Of a stretch of 6,154 bases of DNA, positions 1 through 5,654 are shown in pieces. Position numbers and translations under genes: made by a program. This stretch comes from CAUZSN01 sp963582345 (GTDB taxonomy: Bacteria; Planctomycetota; Planctomycetia; Planctomycetales; Planctomycetaceae). The stretch lies in assembly GCA_963582345.1 (NCBI GenBank), contig CAUZSN010000152.1, positions 1-6,154 of the forward strand, read 5' to 3'. The notes beneath the pieces are model-generated. The model was given only the letters and a program-made list of their open reading frames with translations. It was not told the DNA's origin and ran no database searches. The first letter of the stretch is position 1. Every line of letters starts with the position of its first letter.

Positions 1-741
1 CACCGTCGAGTTTTTATTTTCGCTGGTGGCGATAGTCATCCACCGAGCGGAGGGCTTCTGTCGCTGAATCCTACAAACGGTGCAATCGACTTCGGGTTTT
101 CTTGGCGCAGCCGTAGTTACGAGTCGGTCAATGCGTCGTGTCCGTTGGTCGTCGGCAACCAAGTTTTCATTTCAGCAAGTTACAGGAGAGGAAGTGCCCT
201 GTTAAGAATCAACAAAGATTTTTCCCATACGACAGTCTGGACAACGAGAGATCGAGAGCACAATACCAGAGATAACGAACTTGGACTTCACTGGAATACT
301 GCGGTACACAAGGATGGCTTCCTCTATGCGTTCGATGGGCGCAACAAAGTGGATGCATGCATGGCTTGCCTAGAATTGAAAACTGGTCGAGTGGTCTGGC
401 GAAAGGTTCCGCTTTGGAAAGAAATCGTGACGATCAACGGTCGCAAGGTAAGCGATCCGACATTCACGACTCTACGTGGATCATTACTCCTCGTCGATGG
501 ACACGGCCTATGCCTGGGAGAACTCGGCCACTTGATCTGGCTGAACCTAACACCGAATGGTTATGACGAACTGGATCGAGCCTGGTTGTTTAATAGCATT
601 CACACTTGGGGACTGCCCGTACTGAGCCGCGGCCTGCTGTATGTATGTCAGAACTCATCGCTTGGCTACACAGAAGCCGGGCACACCAAAAGTGGACCAC
701 CACGGCTCCTATGCTACGATTTACGGGCTAATGTGAAATAG
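1..741 (+). CDS. PQQ-like beta-propeller repeat protein, 3' part
   Basis: The frame is open from the first base, so the gene starts upstream; 246 codons are visible, ending in TAG at 739-741. A TTG at 145 is not a start, because coding continues through it. The protein shows the alternating strands of PQQ-like (WD40/quinoprotein-type) blades: GGLLSLNPTNG near visible residues 17-27, a GNQVFIS strand at about 52-58, ACLELKTGRVVW at about 122-133 (the A-x-L-x-T-G-x-x-x-W blade signature), GSLLLVDGHG at about 160-169, GLLYVCQNS near 211-219, and PPRLLCYDLRAN at the end. Such proteins fold as beta-propellers and are often exported; planctomycetes encode many. Whether it binds PQQ or has any enzyme activity cannot be told, and no quinoprotein dehydrogenase catalytic motif is visible. 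The start and any signal peptide lie outside the window. It converges on murA. The family call is fairly safe; the function is unknown. Confidence 0.75.
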   Translation, partial: HRRVFIFAGGDSHPPSGGLLSLNPTNGAIDFGFSWRSRSYESVNASCPLVVGNQVFISASYRRGSALLRINKDFSHTTVWTTRDREHNTRDNELGLHWNTAVHKDGFLYAFDGRNKVDACMACLELKTGRVVWRKVPLWKEIVTINGRKVSDPTFTTLRGSLLLVDGHGLCLGELGHLIWLNLTPNGYDELDRAWLFNSIHTWGLPVLSRGLLYVCQNSSLGYTEAGHTKSGPPRLLCYDLRANVK

Positions 742-756
742 TTCATTGTGGTTGAT

Positions 757-780
757 TTGCATCATCGTTAAGGCATGCAA
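757..780 (+). terminator. Weak inverted repeat just after the beta-propeller gene
   Basis: TTGCAT (757-762) pairs with ATGCAA (775-780) across a 12-nt loop, 15 nt after the stop codon of the upstream gene. The six-base stem is AT-rich and no T-run follows on the plus strand, so it is at best a weak or factor-assisted terminator or a mRNA 3'-end stabiliser. Confidence 0.2.
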
Positions 781-804
781 GATTCAGTTCCATAGCACAA
801 CCCA

Positions 805-879
805 ATGCCGGAAATACTCGTCCTGCTCGGAGTCGTTCTCGGTGCATCACTAAGCCTGATGATTTACGGGTTGGTTTAA
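805..879 (+). CDS. Possible 24-aa hydrophobic small protein
   Basis: An ATG at 805 opens a 24-codon frame ending in TAA at 877-879. The peptide begins MPEILVLLGVVLGASLSLM and is almost wholly hydrophobic apart from one Glu, with small residues (Gly, Ala, Ser) in the middle, so it could form a single transmembrane helix. It lies alone between the convergent beta-propeller gene and murA, 63 nt after the former's stop and in the same frame. No good Shine-Dalgarno precedes the ATG (CATAGCACAACCCA), and I recognise no family. The hydrophobic composition over the full length is the only positive evidence; chance is quite possible for an ORF this short. Confidence 0.2.
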   Translation: MPEILVLLGVVLGASLSLMIYGLV

Positions 880-902
880 AAAATGCTAATGCGTGCAGCA
901 TC
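878..902 (-). terminator. Candidate intrinsic terminator of the murA operon
   Basis: Read on the minus strand, ATGCT (901-897) and AGCAT (887-883) form a five-base stem around a nine-base loop. It runs directly into six T residues (883-878, sharing one base with the stem). It lies about 55-80 nt after the murA stop, the right place for the end of the minus-strand operon. The stem is short and not GC-rich, so efficiency is doubtful; the T-run after a stem is what supports the call. It overlaps the last codon of the possible 24-aa ORF on the other strand. Confidence 0.4.
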
Positions 903-907
903 CGCCA

Positions 908-921
908 CCTGGCTGGCCAGG
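908..921. repeat. CCTGG-CTGG-CCAGG hairpin between convergent genes
   Basis: CCTGG (908-912) and CCAGG (917-921) form a perfect GC-rich inverted repeat with a four-base loop. It sits between the candidate terminator and the longer inverted repeat next to the murA stop, so the murA 3' UTR would carry three hairpins in a row. No T-run follows on either strand. Confidence 0.35.
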
Positions 922-928
922 AACGCCC

Positions 929-957
929 GTGTCACGTCGGGGTTGGAAACGTGACGC
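929..957. repeat. Inverted repeat abutting the murA stop codon
   Basis: GTCACGT (931-937) is perfectly complementary to ACGTGAC (949-955) around an 11-nt loop. Adjacent bases (a G-U wobble at 930/956 and a G-C at 929/957) can extend the stem to nine pairs. The repeat begins at the base next to the murA stop (958-960), so in the minus-strand transcript it would fold immediately after the last codon. It has no T-run, so it may be a 3'-end stabiliser or part of a compound terminator with the hairpins beyond it. Confidence 0.4.
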
Positions 958-2310
958 CTATATCGCCGGTTCTCTATGATCGGATGACCGCCTTAACGCA
1001 ATCGGCATGTTCCCTGGTTCGTCTTCAACGCGACGAATGTCGGCACCCAGAGCGTTCAGTTTTTCTTCCAGTCGTTCATAGCCACGGTCCAGGTGATAGA
1101 TCCGTCGGATCACGGATTCTCCTTGAGCAGACAATGCGGCCAGAACTAATGCGGCACTGGCACGCAAATCGGAGGCCATTACGCAGGCACCACTCAATTG
1201 TGAAACTCCACTGATAATTGCACTCGCACCTTCACGGCGAATACGGGTGCCGAGCCGTACTAGTTCCGGCGCGTGCAAAAATCGGTCCGGGAAAACCTTG
1301 TCCGTCACGATGCTGATTCCATCGGCACCGCTCAATAGCGACATAAACTGCGCCTGCAGGTCGGTCGGAATGCCGGGATACGCCAAGGCACTACAGTCGG
1401 CCGGACGCAGTGTTTTCGCAGCGACGACGTGGACAATCGGTCGCGATTGCCCTGCCTTTTTCGCATCATCCGTCAATGTAATCGTAACTCCGATTTCGCG
1501 AAGTTTTTCGATAACCGCAGTCATGTGATCCGTGCAGACATTTTCCAACTCAACACTACCACCTGTGATTGCTGCAGCGATCATCAACGTCGCTGCTTCG
1601 ATCCTATCGGGAATTACTGTGTGCGTGGTTCCATGCAACTCGCGAACGCCTTCGATGCGCACAAACGGCGTTCCCAGGCCGGAAATTCTGGCTCCCATAT
1701 TGTTCAGATAATTTCCCAGATCGACAACTTCCGGTTCGCACGCGGCCGCTTCAATAGTGGAAACACCATCGGCCAAAGTTGCGGCAATCATTACGTTGCA
1801 GGTGCCTGTGACCGTGCTACCGAATGGTCCGCCCAAGTAGATACTGTTGCCGCGCAGCCCGTTGGTTTTGGCGACGACATATCCTCGATCGACGCGAACG
1901 TCAGCCCCTAAGGCCTGCAAGCCTTTCAGGTGTAAATCAATCGGCCGGTCACCAATATTGCAACCGCCGGGTAACGAGACACAAGCGTGTCCTCGCCGGG
2001 CGAGCAACGGTCCCAATACGCAAAAACTCGCCCGCATGCGTCTTACCAATTCATAGTCCACGACGTTTGACCGTGGGTCAGTCACTTCGAGTTCCAAGGA
2101 TCCATTGTGGTGACGCTCAACTCGAGTGCCCAAACTGCGTAACAAGTCGGACAATGTTGCCACGTCCACAAGATCCGGAACACCGTTTAGTACGGTTCGG
2201 CCCTGTGATGCCAACGTTGCCGCCATAATAGGTAATGACGCATTTTTCGCTCCTCCGACCTTGACGCAACCCCGAAGTGGCTTCCCGCCGTGAACGATGA
2301 ACATGTCCAT
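958..2310 (-). CDS. murA: UDP-N-acetylglucosamine 1-carboxyvinyltransferase (MurA)
   Basis: Cytoplasmic enzyme that transfers enolpyruvate from PEP to the 3'-OH of UDP-GlcNAc, the first committed step of peptidoglycan synthesis. The 450-residue product has the EPSP-synthase-like two-domain fold and aligns along the whole family. Residues matching E. coli active-site positions are all present: Lys22-Asn23 (GGAKN), Arg93 (RMRAS), Cys117 in LPGGCNIGDRPIDLH (E. coli Cys115, the fosfomycin target), Arg122, Asp317 in YPGIPTDLQAQ (Asp305), Arg383 in DLRASAALVL (Arg371) and Arg409 in HLDRGYERLE (Arg397). Odd: the usual PDRIETGT reads PDRIEAAT (234-241), and the C-terminus runs about 20 residues past the last conserved helix, with a charged tail. 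The start is the ATG at 2310 with a perfect GGAGG seven bases upstream; a second ATG two codons in is less well placed. It is the last gene of the minus-strand cluster, 98 bp after prmC. Confidence 0.97.
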   Translation of the reverse strand: MDMFIVHGGKPLRGCVKVGGAKNASLPIMAATLASQGRTVLNGVPDLVDVATLSDLLRSLGTRVERHHNGSLELEVTDPRSNVVDYELVRRMRASFCVLGPLLARRGHACVSLPGGCNIGDRPIDLHLKGLQALGADVRVDRGYVVAKTNGLRGNSIYLGGPFGSTVTGTCNVMIAATLADGVSTIEAAACEPEVVDLGNYLNNMGARISGLGTPFVRIEGVRELHGTTHTVIPDRIEAATLMIAAAITGGSVELENVCTDHMTAVIEKLREIGVTITLTDDAKKAGQSRPIVHVVAAKTLRPADCSALAYPGIPTDLQAQFMSLLSGADGISIVTDKVFPDRFLHAPELVRLGTRIRREGASAIISGVSQLSGACVMASDLRASAALVLAALSAQGESVIRRIYHLDRGYERLEEKLNALGADIRRVEDEPGNMPIALRRSSDHREPAI

Positions 2311-2317
2311 CCTTGGG

Positions 2318-2322
2318 CCTCC
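2318..2322 (-). promoter_or_regulatory. Shine-Dalgarno site of murA
   Basis: GGAGG on the minus strand, seven bases before the ATG at 2310. It is the strongest ribosome-binding site in the window. It fixes the first of two closely spaced ATGs as the start, and shows that murA can be translated independently of prmC despite lying downstream in the same cluster. Confidence 0.75.
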
Positions 2323-2340
2323 GAAATTGTTCGTAATGCA

Positions 2341-2350
2341 GCCTATAGGC
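2341..2350. repeat. Ten-base perfect palindrome in the prmC-murA gap
   Basis: GCCTATAGGC reads the same on both strands and lies in the 98-bp gap between the prmC stop and the murA start, about 30 bases before the murA ATG. A palindrome of this size could be a dimeric-protein operator, and its TATAGG core loosely resembles a minus-strand -10 element, but no convincing -35 accompanies it. A chance occurrence is possible. Confidence 0.25.
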
Positions 2351-2408
2351 GATTCCGAATTGACTGAACGCGGCCTAAAGGACGAACTACGTACGAATCC
2401 AGTTTTAG

Positions 2409-3308
2409 TTAAGAAACTTTCAGCGCTCGCACAACTCGGGATTGGCCTGCAAGATCTTTCACAACCTCGATATCGGTGTATGAGCCATTCGCATTCAGCA
2501 GATCACATACGCGAGTTCCTTGTCCGTCAGAAATCTCGAATATGAGATAGCCTGAGTCGATCAAGTGCGTGGGAGCTTGCTCAATAAGCCGCCGTAAAAC
2601 GACTAATCCGTCGGAACCACCATCGAGTGCCGGCCTAGGTTCGTGCAATCGTATGTCGGCCGGCAGCGTGCCAATTTCGGATTCGGTGACATACGGCGGG
2701 TTGCTGGCGACAATGTGGAATTGCTGATCAGATGTCATCGGCGCAAACAAATCGCCCAACAGGAATTGAATTCGTTCTGCGACTGCGTGCCCGTCCGCGT
2801 TCTTGCGAGCCACCTGCAGCGCTGCTTTGCTAACATCGCTAGCGGTCACTTGGGCCCGCGGTTGATTGACTGCGATCGAAATGGCTACACACCCCGACCC
2901 GGTACCGACGTCCAGGATCCGCGGCTCCGGAAAATCCTCGACGATTTGCAGCACTTCCATCACCAGAGTTTCGGTTTCAGGTCGAGGAATCAAGACGTTT
3001 GGAGTAACACGAAAGTCCAGACCAAAAAATTCGCGATGTCCAACCAAATACGCGACCGGTTCCGCCTGTGCACGTCGCTGCACCAATTGGCGCATCACGG
3101 TCCGTTCGTCGTTGGTTAACGAATCGTCAAAGTGAGTGTAGAGTTCGATCCGTTGGCAGCCGCGTGCATACGCCAGTAGAACCTCAGAGTCTAAACGTGG
3201 CGACTGACTGCCGTGCTTCTTTAAATGGGCGATCGTCCACCCAAGCACCTGTCGCACTGTCCACACGTCATCCACTTCAGCCAATCGATTTGTCGACTCC
3301 ACCGTCAC
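2409..3308 (-). CDS. prmC: Release factor glutamine N5-methyltransferase (PrmC/HemK)
   Basis: SAM-dependent cytosolic enzyme that methylates the glutamine of the GGQ motif in RF1 and RF2, raising termination efficiency. The 299-residue product has an N-terminal helical domain (about 15-80, including SPRLDSEVLLAYARG) that recognises the release factor. A class I methyltransferase domain follows: IPRPETE at 107-113, SAM-binding DVGTGSGCVAIS at 133-144, the catalytic NPPY at 203-206, EPRPALDGG at 223-231 and the late FEIS strand at 257-260. Length is close to the E. coli enzyme (277) plus a short N-terminal lead. The start is GTG at 3308, the first possible one after an in-frame TAG at 3321-3323; another GTG two codons on is an alternative. 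Only a weak GGAA lies upstream. It follows prfA, whose product is its substrate, by 46 bp, a widely conserved pairing that supports co-transcription. Confidence 0.95.
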   Translation of the reverse strand: MTVESTNRLAEVDDVWTVRQVLGWTIAHLKKHGSQSPRLDSEVLLAYARGCQRIELYTHFDDSLTNDERTVMRQLVQRRAQAEPVAYLVGHREFFGLDFRVTPNVLIPRPETETLVMEVLQIVEDFPEPRILDVGTGSGCVAISIAVNQPRAQVTASDVSKAALQVARKNADGHAVAERIQFLLGDLFAPMTSDQQFHIVASNPPYVTESEIGTLPADIRLHEPRPALDGGSDGLVVLRRLIEQAPTHLIDSGYLIFEISDGQGTRVCDLLNANGSYTDIEVVKDLAGQSRVVRALKVS

Positions 3309-3354
3309 GGCACGTTTCCACTAGTACATAGTTAGTTTGATATTTGAAGCGGAA

Positions 3355-4431
3355 TTAACTTGTTCGCGAGACGGATTTCAGGCGTTCTTGCCGATCGAAT
3401 TCCAGCAATTCATTAATGACTTCGTCCATATTTCCTTGCATCACTTGATCCAACTTATACAACGACAAACCGATGCGGTGATCGGTTATGCGATTCTGAG
3501 GGAAGTTGTACGTGCGGATGCGCTGGCTGCGGTCACCCGAACCGATCAGCGTACGACGTTGGTTGGCTCGTTCTTTGGCGACTTCCTGTTGCTTTGCCTC
3601 TAGCAACCGACTGCGGAGCACCCGCATCGCCTTAGCCCGGTTCTTGTGCTGACTTTTTTCGTCCTGGCATTGAACCACAGTATTCGTCGGCAGATGGGTA
3701 ATCCGAACGGCGCTGGCGGTCTTATTAACCTTTTGACCGCCTGGTCCGCTGGCGTAGTATGTATCGACCCTCAAATCGTCGGGATGGACCTCAATTTCCA
3801 CGTCTGAGGCTTCCGGGAGTACGGCCACTGTGGCAGCACTGGTATGAATGCGCCCCTGAGTTTCGGTTTCTGGAACGCGTTGAACACGGTGACCTCCACT
3901 TTCGAACTGCAATTGATGGAAGGCTGCTTCACCAGTGATTGAAAAGACCACTTCCTTGATCCCTCCCAATTCGGTCGAATGCATATCGATCACCTCGTAC
4001 TTCCAGCCCCGCTGATCGGCCAACCGTTGATATAATTCGAACATATCGCGAGCGAACAAAGCCGCCTCGTCTCCACCCGTTCCGGCCCGAATTTCCATGA
4101 TCAAACCGCCGCGGGTTATGGAATCGCCGGCAGCGACCAACTCTTCCAATTTCGACTCCAACGACTGTTTCTGTTCCGAAAGTTCCGCCAGTTCCTGTTC
4201 AGCGTAAGTTTTGGATTCAGGATCACTCTCATCCCGAATCATCATTTTCGCTATTTCGATATTTTCTTCTAAGTTGTTGTATTCTCGCACCGTCTTCGCG
4301 ACCTTCGTGAGTCCGCCGTACTCGCGCTGAGTCGCCAACAGCTTATTGATGTCGGCAATGATTTCCAGTTTCTGAAGCTGTCTTTCAAGCTCTTCGAAGC
4401 GGTCTAATTTAGCTTGTAAACTTGGAAACAT
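3355..4431 (-). CDS. prfA: Peptide chain release factor 1 (RF1)
   Basis: RF1 enters the ribosomal A site at UAA or UAG and triggers release of the finished peptide. With the start at 4431 the product is 358 residues (E. coli RF1 has 360). It has an N-terminal coiled-coil region (about 1-105), then the class I release-factor core with RAGTGGDEAALFA at about 115-127. The stop-codon reading loop PET (187-189, in RVPETETQGRIHTS) is the P-x-T form of RF1, not the SPF of RF2. The catalytic GGQ lies at 231-233 in ASGPGGQKVNKTAS, and YNFPQNRITDHRI near the C-terminus is family-typical. The frame stays open upstream to a GTG at 4488, but those 19 extra codons are not RF-like and lack a Shine-Dalgarno. 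The ATG at 4431 begins MFPSLQAKLDRFEELE as RF1 proteins do and has AGG six bases before it. It is followed by its modifying enzyme prmC. Confidence 0.96.
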   Translation of the reverse strand: MFPSLQAKLDRFEELERQLQKLEIIADINKLLATQREYGGLTKVAKTVREYNNLEENIEIAKMMIRDESDPESKTYAEQELAELSEQKQSLESKLEELVAAGDSITRGGLIMEIRAGTGGDEAALFARDMFELYQRLADQRGWKYEVIDMHSTELGGIKEVVFSITGEAAFHQLQFESGGHRVQRVPETETQGRIHTSAATVAVLPEASDVEIEVHPDDLRVDTYYASGPGGQKVNKTASAVRITHLPTNTVVQCQDEKSQHKNRAKAMRVLRSRLLEAKQQEVAKERANQRRTLIGSGDRSQRIRTYNFPQNRITDHRIGLSLYKLDQVMQGNMDEVINELLEFDRQERLKSVSRTS

Positions 4432-4454
4432 TGGAAACCTGAAACCTGAAACCA
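4422..4454. repeat. Short tandem repeat forming the prfA ribosome-binding region
   Basis: On the minus strand the unit GGTTTC(A/C) occurs three times in a row just before the prfA ATG (plus-strand GAAACC(T/A) at 4434, 4441 and 4448). The first prfA codons add a related TTGGAAAC copy (plus strand 4422-4430 and 4431-4439). The AGG of the unit nearest the gene (4440-4438) is six bases from the ATG and is the only Shine-Dalgarno candidate; the next copy offers a second AGG at 13 bases. The repeat therefore supplies the ribosome-binding site. Confidence 0.5.
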
Positions 4455-4752
4455 AGTTGACATCGGCACCGAGCGTGCTCGAGGACACGTCTTGCAGACG
4501 TCACCAGATGGAGAGACCACTTAACGGTTGCGCAGTTCGCCGTCTTCCTTTACGAAAATTGCGCGGATCGAAGCTACGTGCCGCCTGGAGGCTGAAACAG
4601 GACAGCGTCAAATACGCCGGATTGAAGCCCGGCAAGCCTGACATCAACTCTCGGTGCAATCACAATCGGTTCGGCGAAGACAAAATGTCCTTTTCAACAC
4701 CTGTACACTTCCACCACATCCATGAAGCACATCACAATTAGCGACTTGGCAA
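4432..4752. other. 321-bp gap between rpmE and prfA
   Basis: I find no recognisable gene on either strand. The gap holds three small inverted repeats: CGAGC-GT-GCTCG (4470-4481), ACGTCT-TGC-AGACGT (4487-4501) and GCCGG/CCGGC with an eight-base loop (4616-4633). None is followed by a T-run on the minus strand, so none looks like a standard terminator after rpmE. The first two lie 40-70 bases before the prfA ATG and would be in its 5' leader. No minus-strand promoter with both boxes is evident. A plus-strand frame (TTG 4457 to stop 4741) covers most of the gap but has no ribosome-binding site and a low-complexity basic/His-rich product. Confidence 0.5.
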
Positions 4753-5043
4753 CTAGTCTTCAGGATCTTCGACAACAGCTTCGGCCTGTTGGATCTCAGC
4801 ACTTGCTTTTGCTTCGACCGTCTGATTCACCTGTTTCTTGCGTTGGTTCCAGTTGTACTTCTTCTGGAACTTCTCGACGCGGCCGGCACTGTCTACGTAC
4901 TTCATCTGACCTGTGTAGAACGGGTGGCAGCTCGAGCAAATTTCGACGTTGAGCTTCGGAACGGTGCTGTGGGTTTTGAATGCGTTTCCACACCCGCACG
5001 TGACCTCGGTCTCCATGTACTCAGGATGAATGCCCTCTTTCAT
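4753..5043 (-). CDS. rpmE: Ribosomal protein L31, zinc-binding (C+) form
   Basis: Small protein of the large ribosomal subunit that sits at the central protuberance and bridges to the 30S head. The first 70 residues match bacterial L31: MKEGIHPEYMETEV, then the zinc-ligand cysteines Cys16 and Cys18 (CGCGN) and Cys36 and Cys39 (CSSCHPFYTG), and the GRVEKFQKKYNW stretch at about 54-65. All four cysteines are present, so this is the zinc-containing type and not the zinc-independent paralogue. At 96 residues it is about 25 longer than E. coli L31 (70); the extra C-terminus is Ala/Glu-rich and acidic, ending EDPED. The start is ATG at 5043, with only a weak AGAAG upstream. It is the first gene of the minus-strand cluster and is separated from prfA by 321 bp; rpmE-prfA adjacency is known in several bacterial phyla. 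Confidence 0.95.
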   Translation of the reverse strand: MKEGIHPEYMETEVTCGCGNAFKTHSTVPKLNVEICSSCHPFYTGQMKYVDSAGRVEKFQKKYNWNQRKKQVNQTVEAKASAEIQQAEAVVEDPED

Positions 5044-5242
5044 TGTTCTTCTGCCTACTGCTCGCTTGATAAGGTTGCGCTCTGCCTGAGAACCTCTGGC
5101 GTATTCTACGCAGTGCTAATGAGTGCGGATAGTGTAGTCATCAATTCAACACTAGAAAAGCTCAAAAATTATGTTCTAGCTTCAGTGAACATTAGACTAT
5201 TGAACAATTTATGGTGATTTCACAGAAGTCGCTGGCACCACC
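5044..5242. promoter_or_regulatory. rpmE upstream region, probable divergent promoter zone
   Basis: This AT-richer stretch lies between the divergently oriented rpmE and the fliN-like fragment and must contain the rpmE promoter if rpmE starts its operon. A minus-strand CATAAT (5173-5168) is the best -10-like hexamer I see, but nothing resembling TTGACA is correctly spaced from it. A CTAGAA/TTCTAG inverted repeat (5152-5157 with 5174-5179) overlaps that hexamer. I see no coding signal here. Confidence 0.3.
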
Positions 5243-5495
5243 ATGATAATGAAAAAACGGGAACGAATCCGCGCGCAAAATGTGTACCTCAGTATTCAAG
5301 ACTTCGCATCTCAGAGAATTGACTCGGGGAACTCTAATCTCGTTCAACAAGTCCTGTGAAAAACTGTTGGCTCTAGGCGTCAATAATCGATTGTATTGTC
5401 GAGCCGAAGCTGTCAAGATCGGTGAAAAGTTTGGACTGAAGATCAACCACATCGGCACCAAGGCGGCCCGAGAAGAACGAGTTCTAAGTGGTTAA
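5243..5495 (+). pseudogene. FliN/FliM-type flagellar motor switch (SpoA) domain fragment, probably broken
   Basis: The frame from ATG 5280 to TAA 5495 encodes 71 residues. About residues 13-58 match the C-terminal SpoA domain of FliN: LRELTRGTLISFNKSCEKLL, then GVNNRLY, then EAVKIGEKFGLKINHIG. That domain builds the cytoplasmic C-ring of the flagellar motor. The first strand of the domain (usually like RIxVPVxVxLA) is missing in this frame. In the +2 frame just upstream, from ATG 5243 or 5249, the product reads KKRERIRAQNVYLSIQ, which loosely resembles that strand. A small net deletion near 5290-5300 would reconnect the two. The near-invariant Gly of the R-G-E-A-V motif is Ala (CGA GCC GAA). 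There is no Shine-Dalgarno before either ATG, and no flagellar neighbours. Alternatives are a functional short domain starting at 5280, or a sequencing error. Family call good, broken status inferred. Confidence 0.6.
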
Positions 5496-5654
5496 GGCCA
5501 TGGCTGGACAAGATAAGAGTAGCCCCTTCGTAGTTCGGCGAAGCTCCTCAGCGAGCATAGGTCGTGTATAATAGATTGATTATCGATACGACAAACTCAA
5601 ACGCTGAAAATCCTGTCGGTTACATTCGCACCGCTTCAAATTCGAAAGTCTTGT
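5496..5654. other. Leader between the fliN-like fragment and the hemX/ccsA-like gene
   Basis: A non-coding stretch by my reading. It contains two adjoining small inverted repeats, CTTCG/CGAAG (5526-5530 with 5539-5543) and GCTC/GAGC (5543-5546 with 5553-5556). A perfect TATAAT follows. A 23-codon frame (ATG 5500 to TAA 5571, polar and Ser/Arg-rich) has AAGG only two bases before its ATG, too close for a good ribosome-binding site, and is not supported. Confidence 0.4.
5567..5572 (+). promoter_or_regulatory. Candidate -10 element upstream of the hemX/ccsA-like gene
   Basis: A perfect TATAAT hexamer lies 82 bases before the ATG at 5655, in the plus-strand leader. The sequence 16-18 bases upstream (around GCTCCTCA, 5543-5550) does not resemble TTGACA, and no properly placed TG extension is present. 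The element is therefore supported by one box only. If used, transcription would start near 5579 and leave a leader of about 75 nt. Confidence 0.3.

Noticed and set aside
1429..1911. 160-codon plus-strand frame inside murA
   Set aside because: It is antisense to a full-length murA with all active-site residues, and its product shows no family features.
4431..4488. RF1 start at the GTG at 4488, giving 377 residues
   Set aside because: The extra 19 residues are not RF-like, no ribosome-binding site precedes the GTG, and the ATG at 4431 gives the canonical N-terminus and length with an AGG at six bases.
4616..4633. GCCGG/CCGGC hairpin as a rho-independent terminator after rpmE
   Set aside because: No T-run follows on the minus strand and it lies 120 bases or more beyond the rpmE stop.
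4457..4741. 94-codon plus-strand frame in the rpmE-prfA gap
   Set aside because: TTG start, no Shine-Dalgarno, basic and His-rich composition with no recognisable domain. Kept only as a remote possibility in the gap finding.
5192..5461. 89-codon minus-strand frame opposite the fliN-like fragment
   Set aside because: The opposite strand has clear SpoA-domain similarity, while this product has no recognisable motif; it is an antisense shadow.
5500..5571. 23-codon frame right after the fliN-like fragment
   Set aside because: Very short, polar, with a Shine-Dalgarno-like AAGG only two bases from the ATG; its stop overlaps the TATAAT, which favours a promoter/leader reading.
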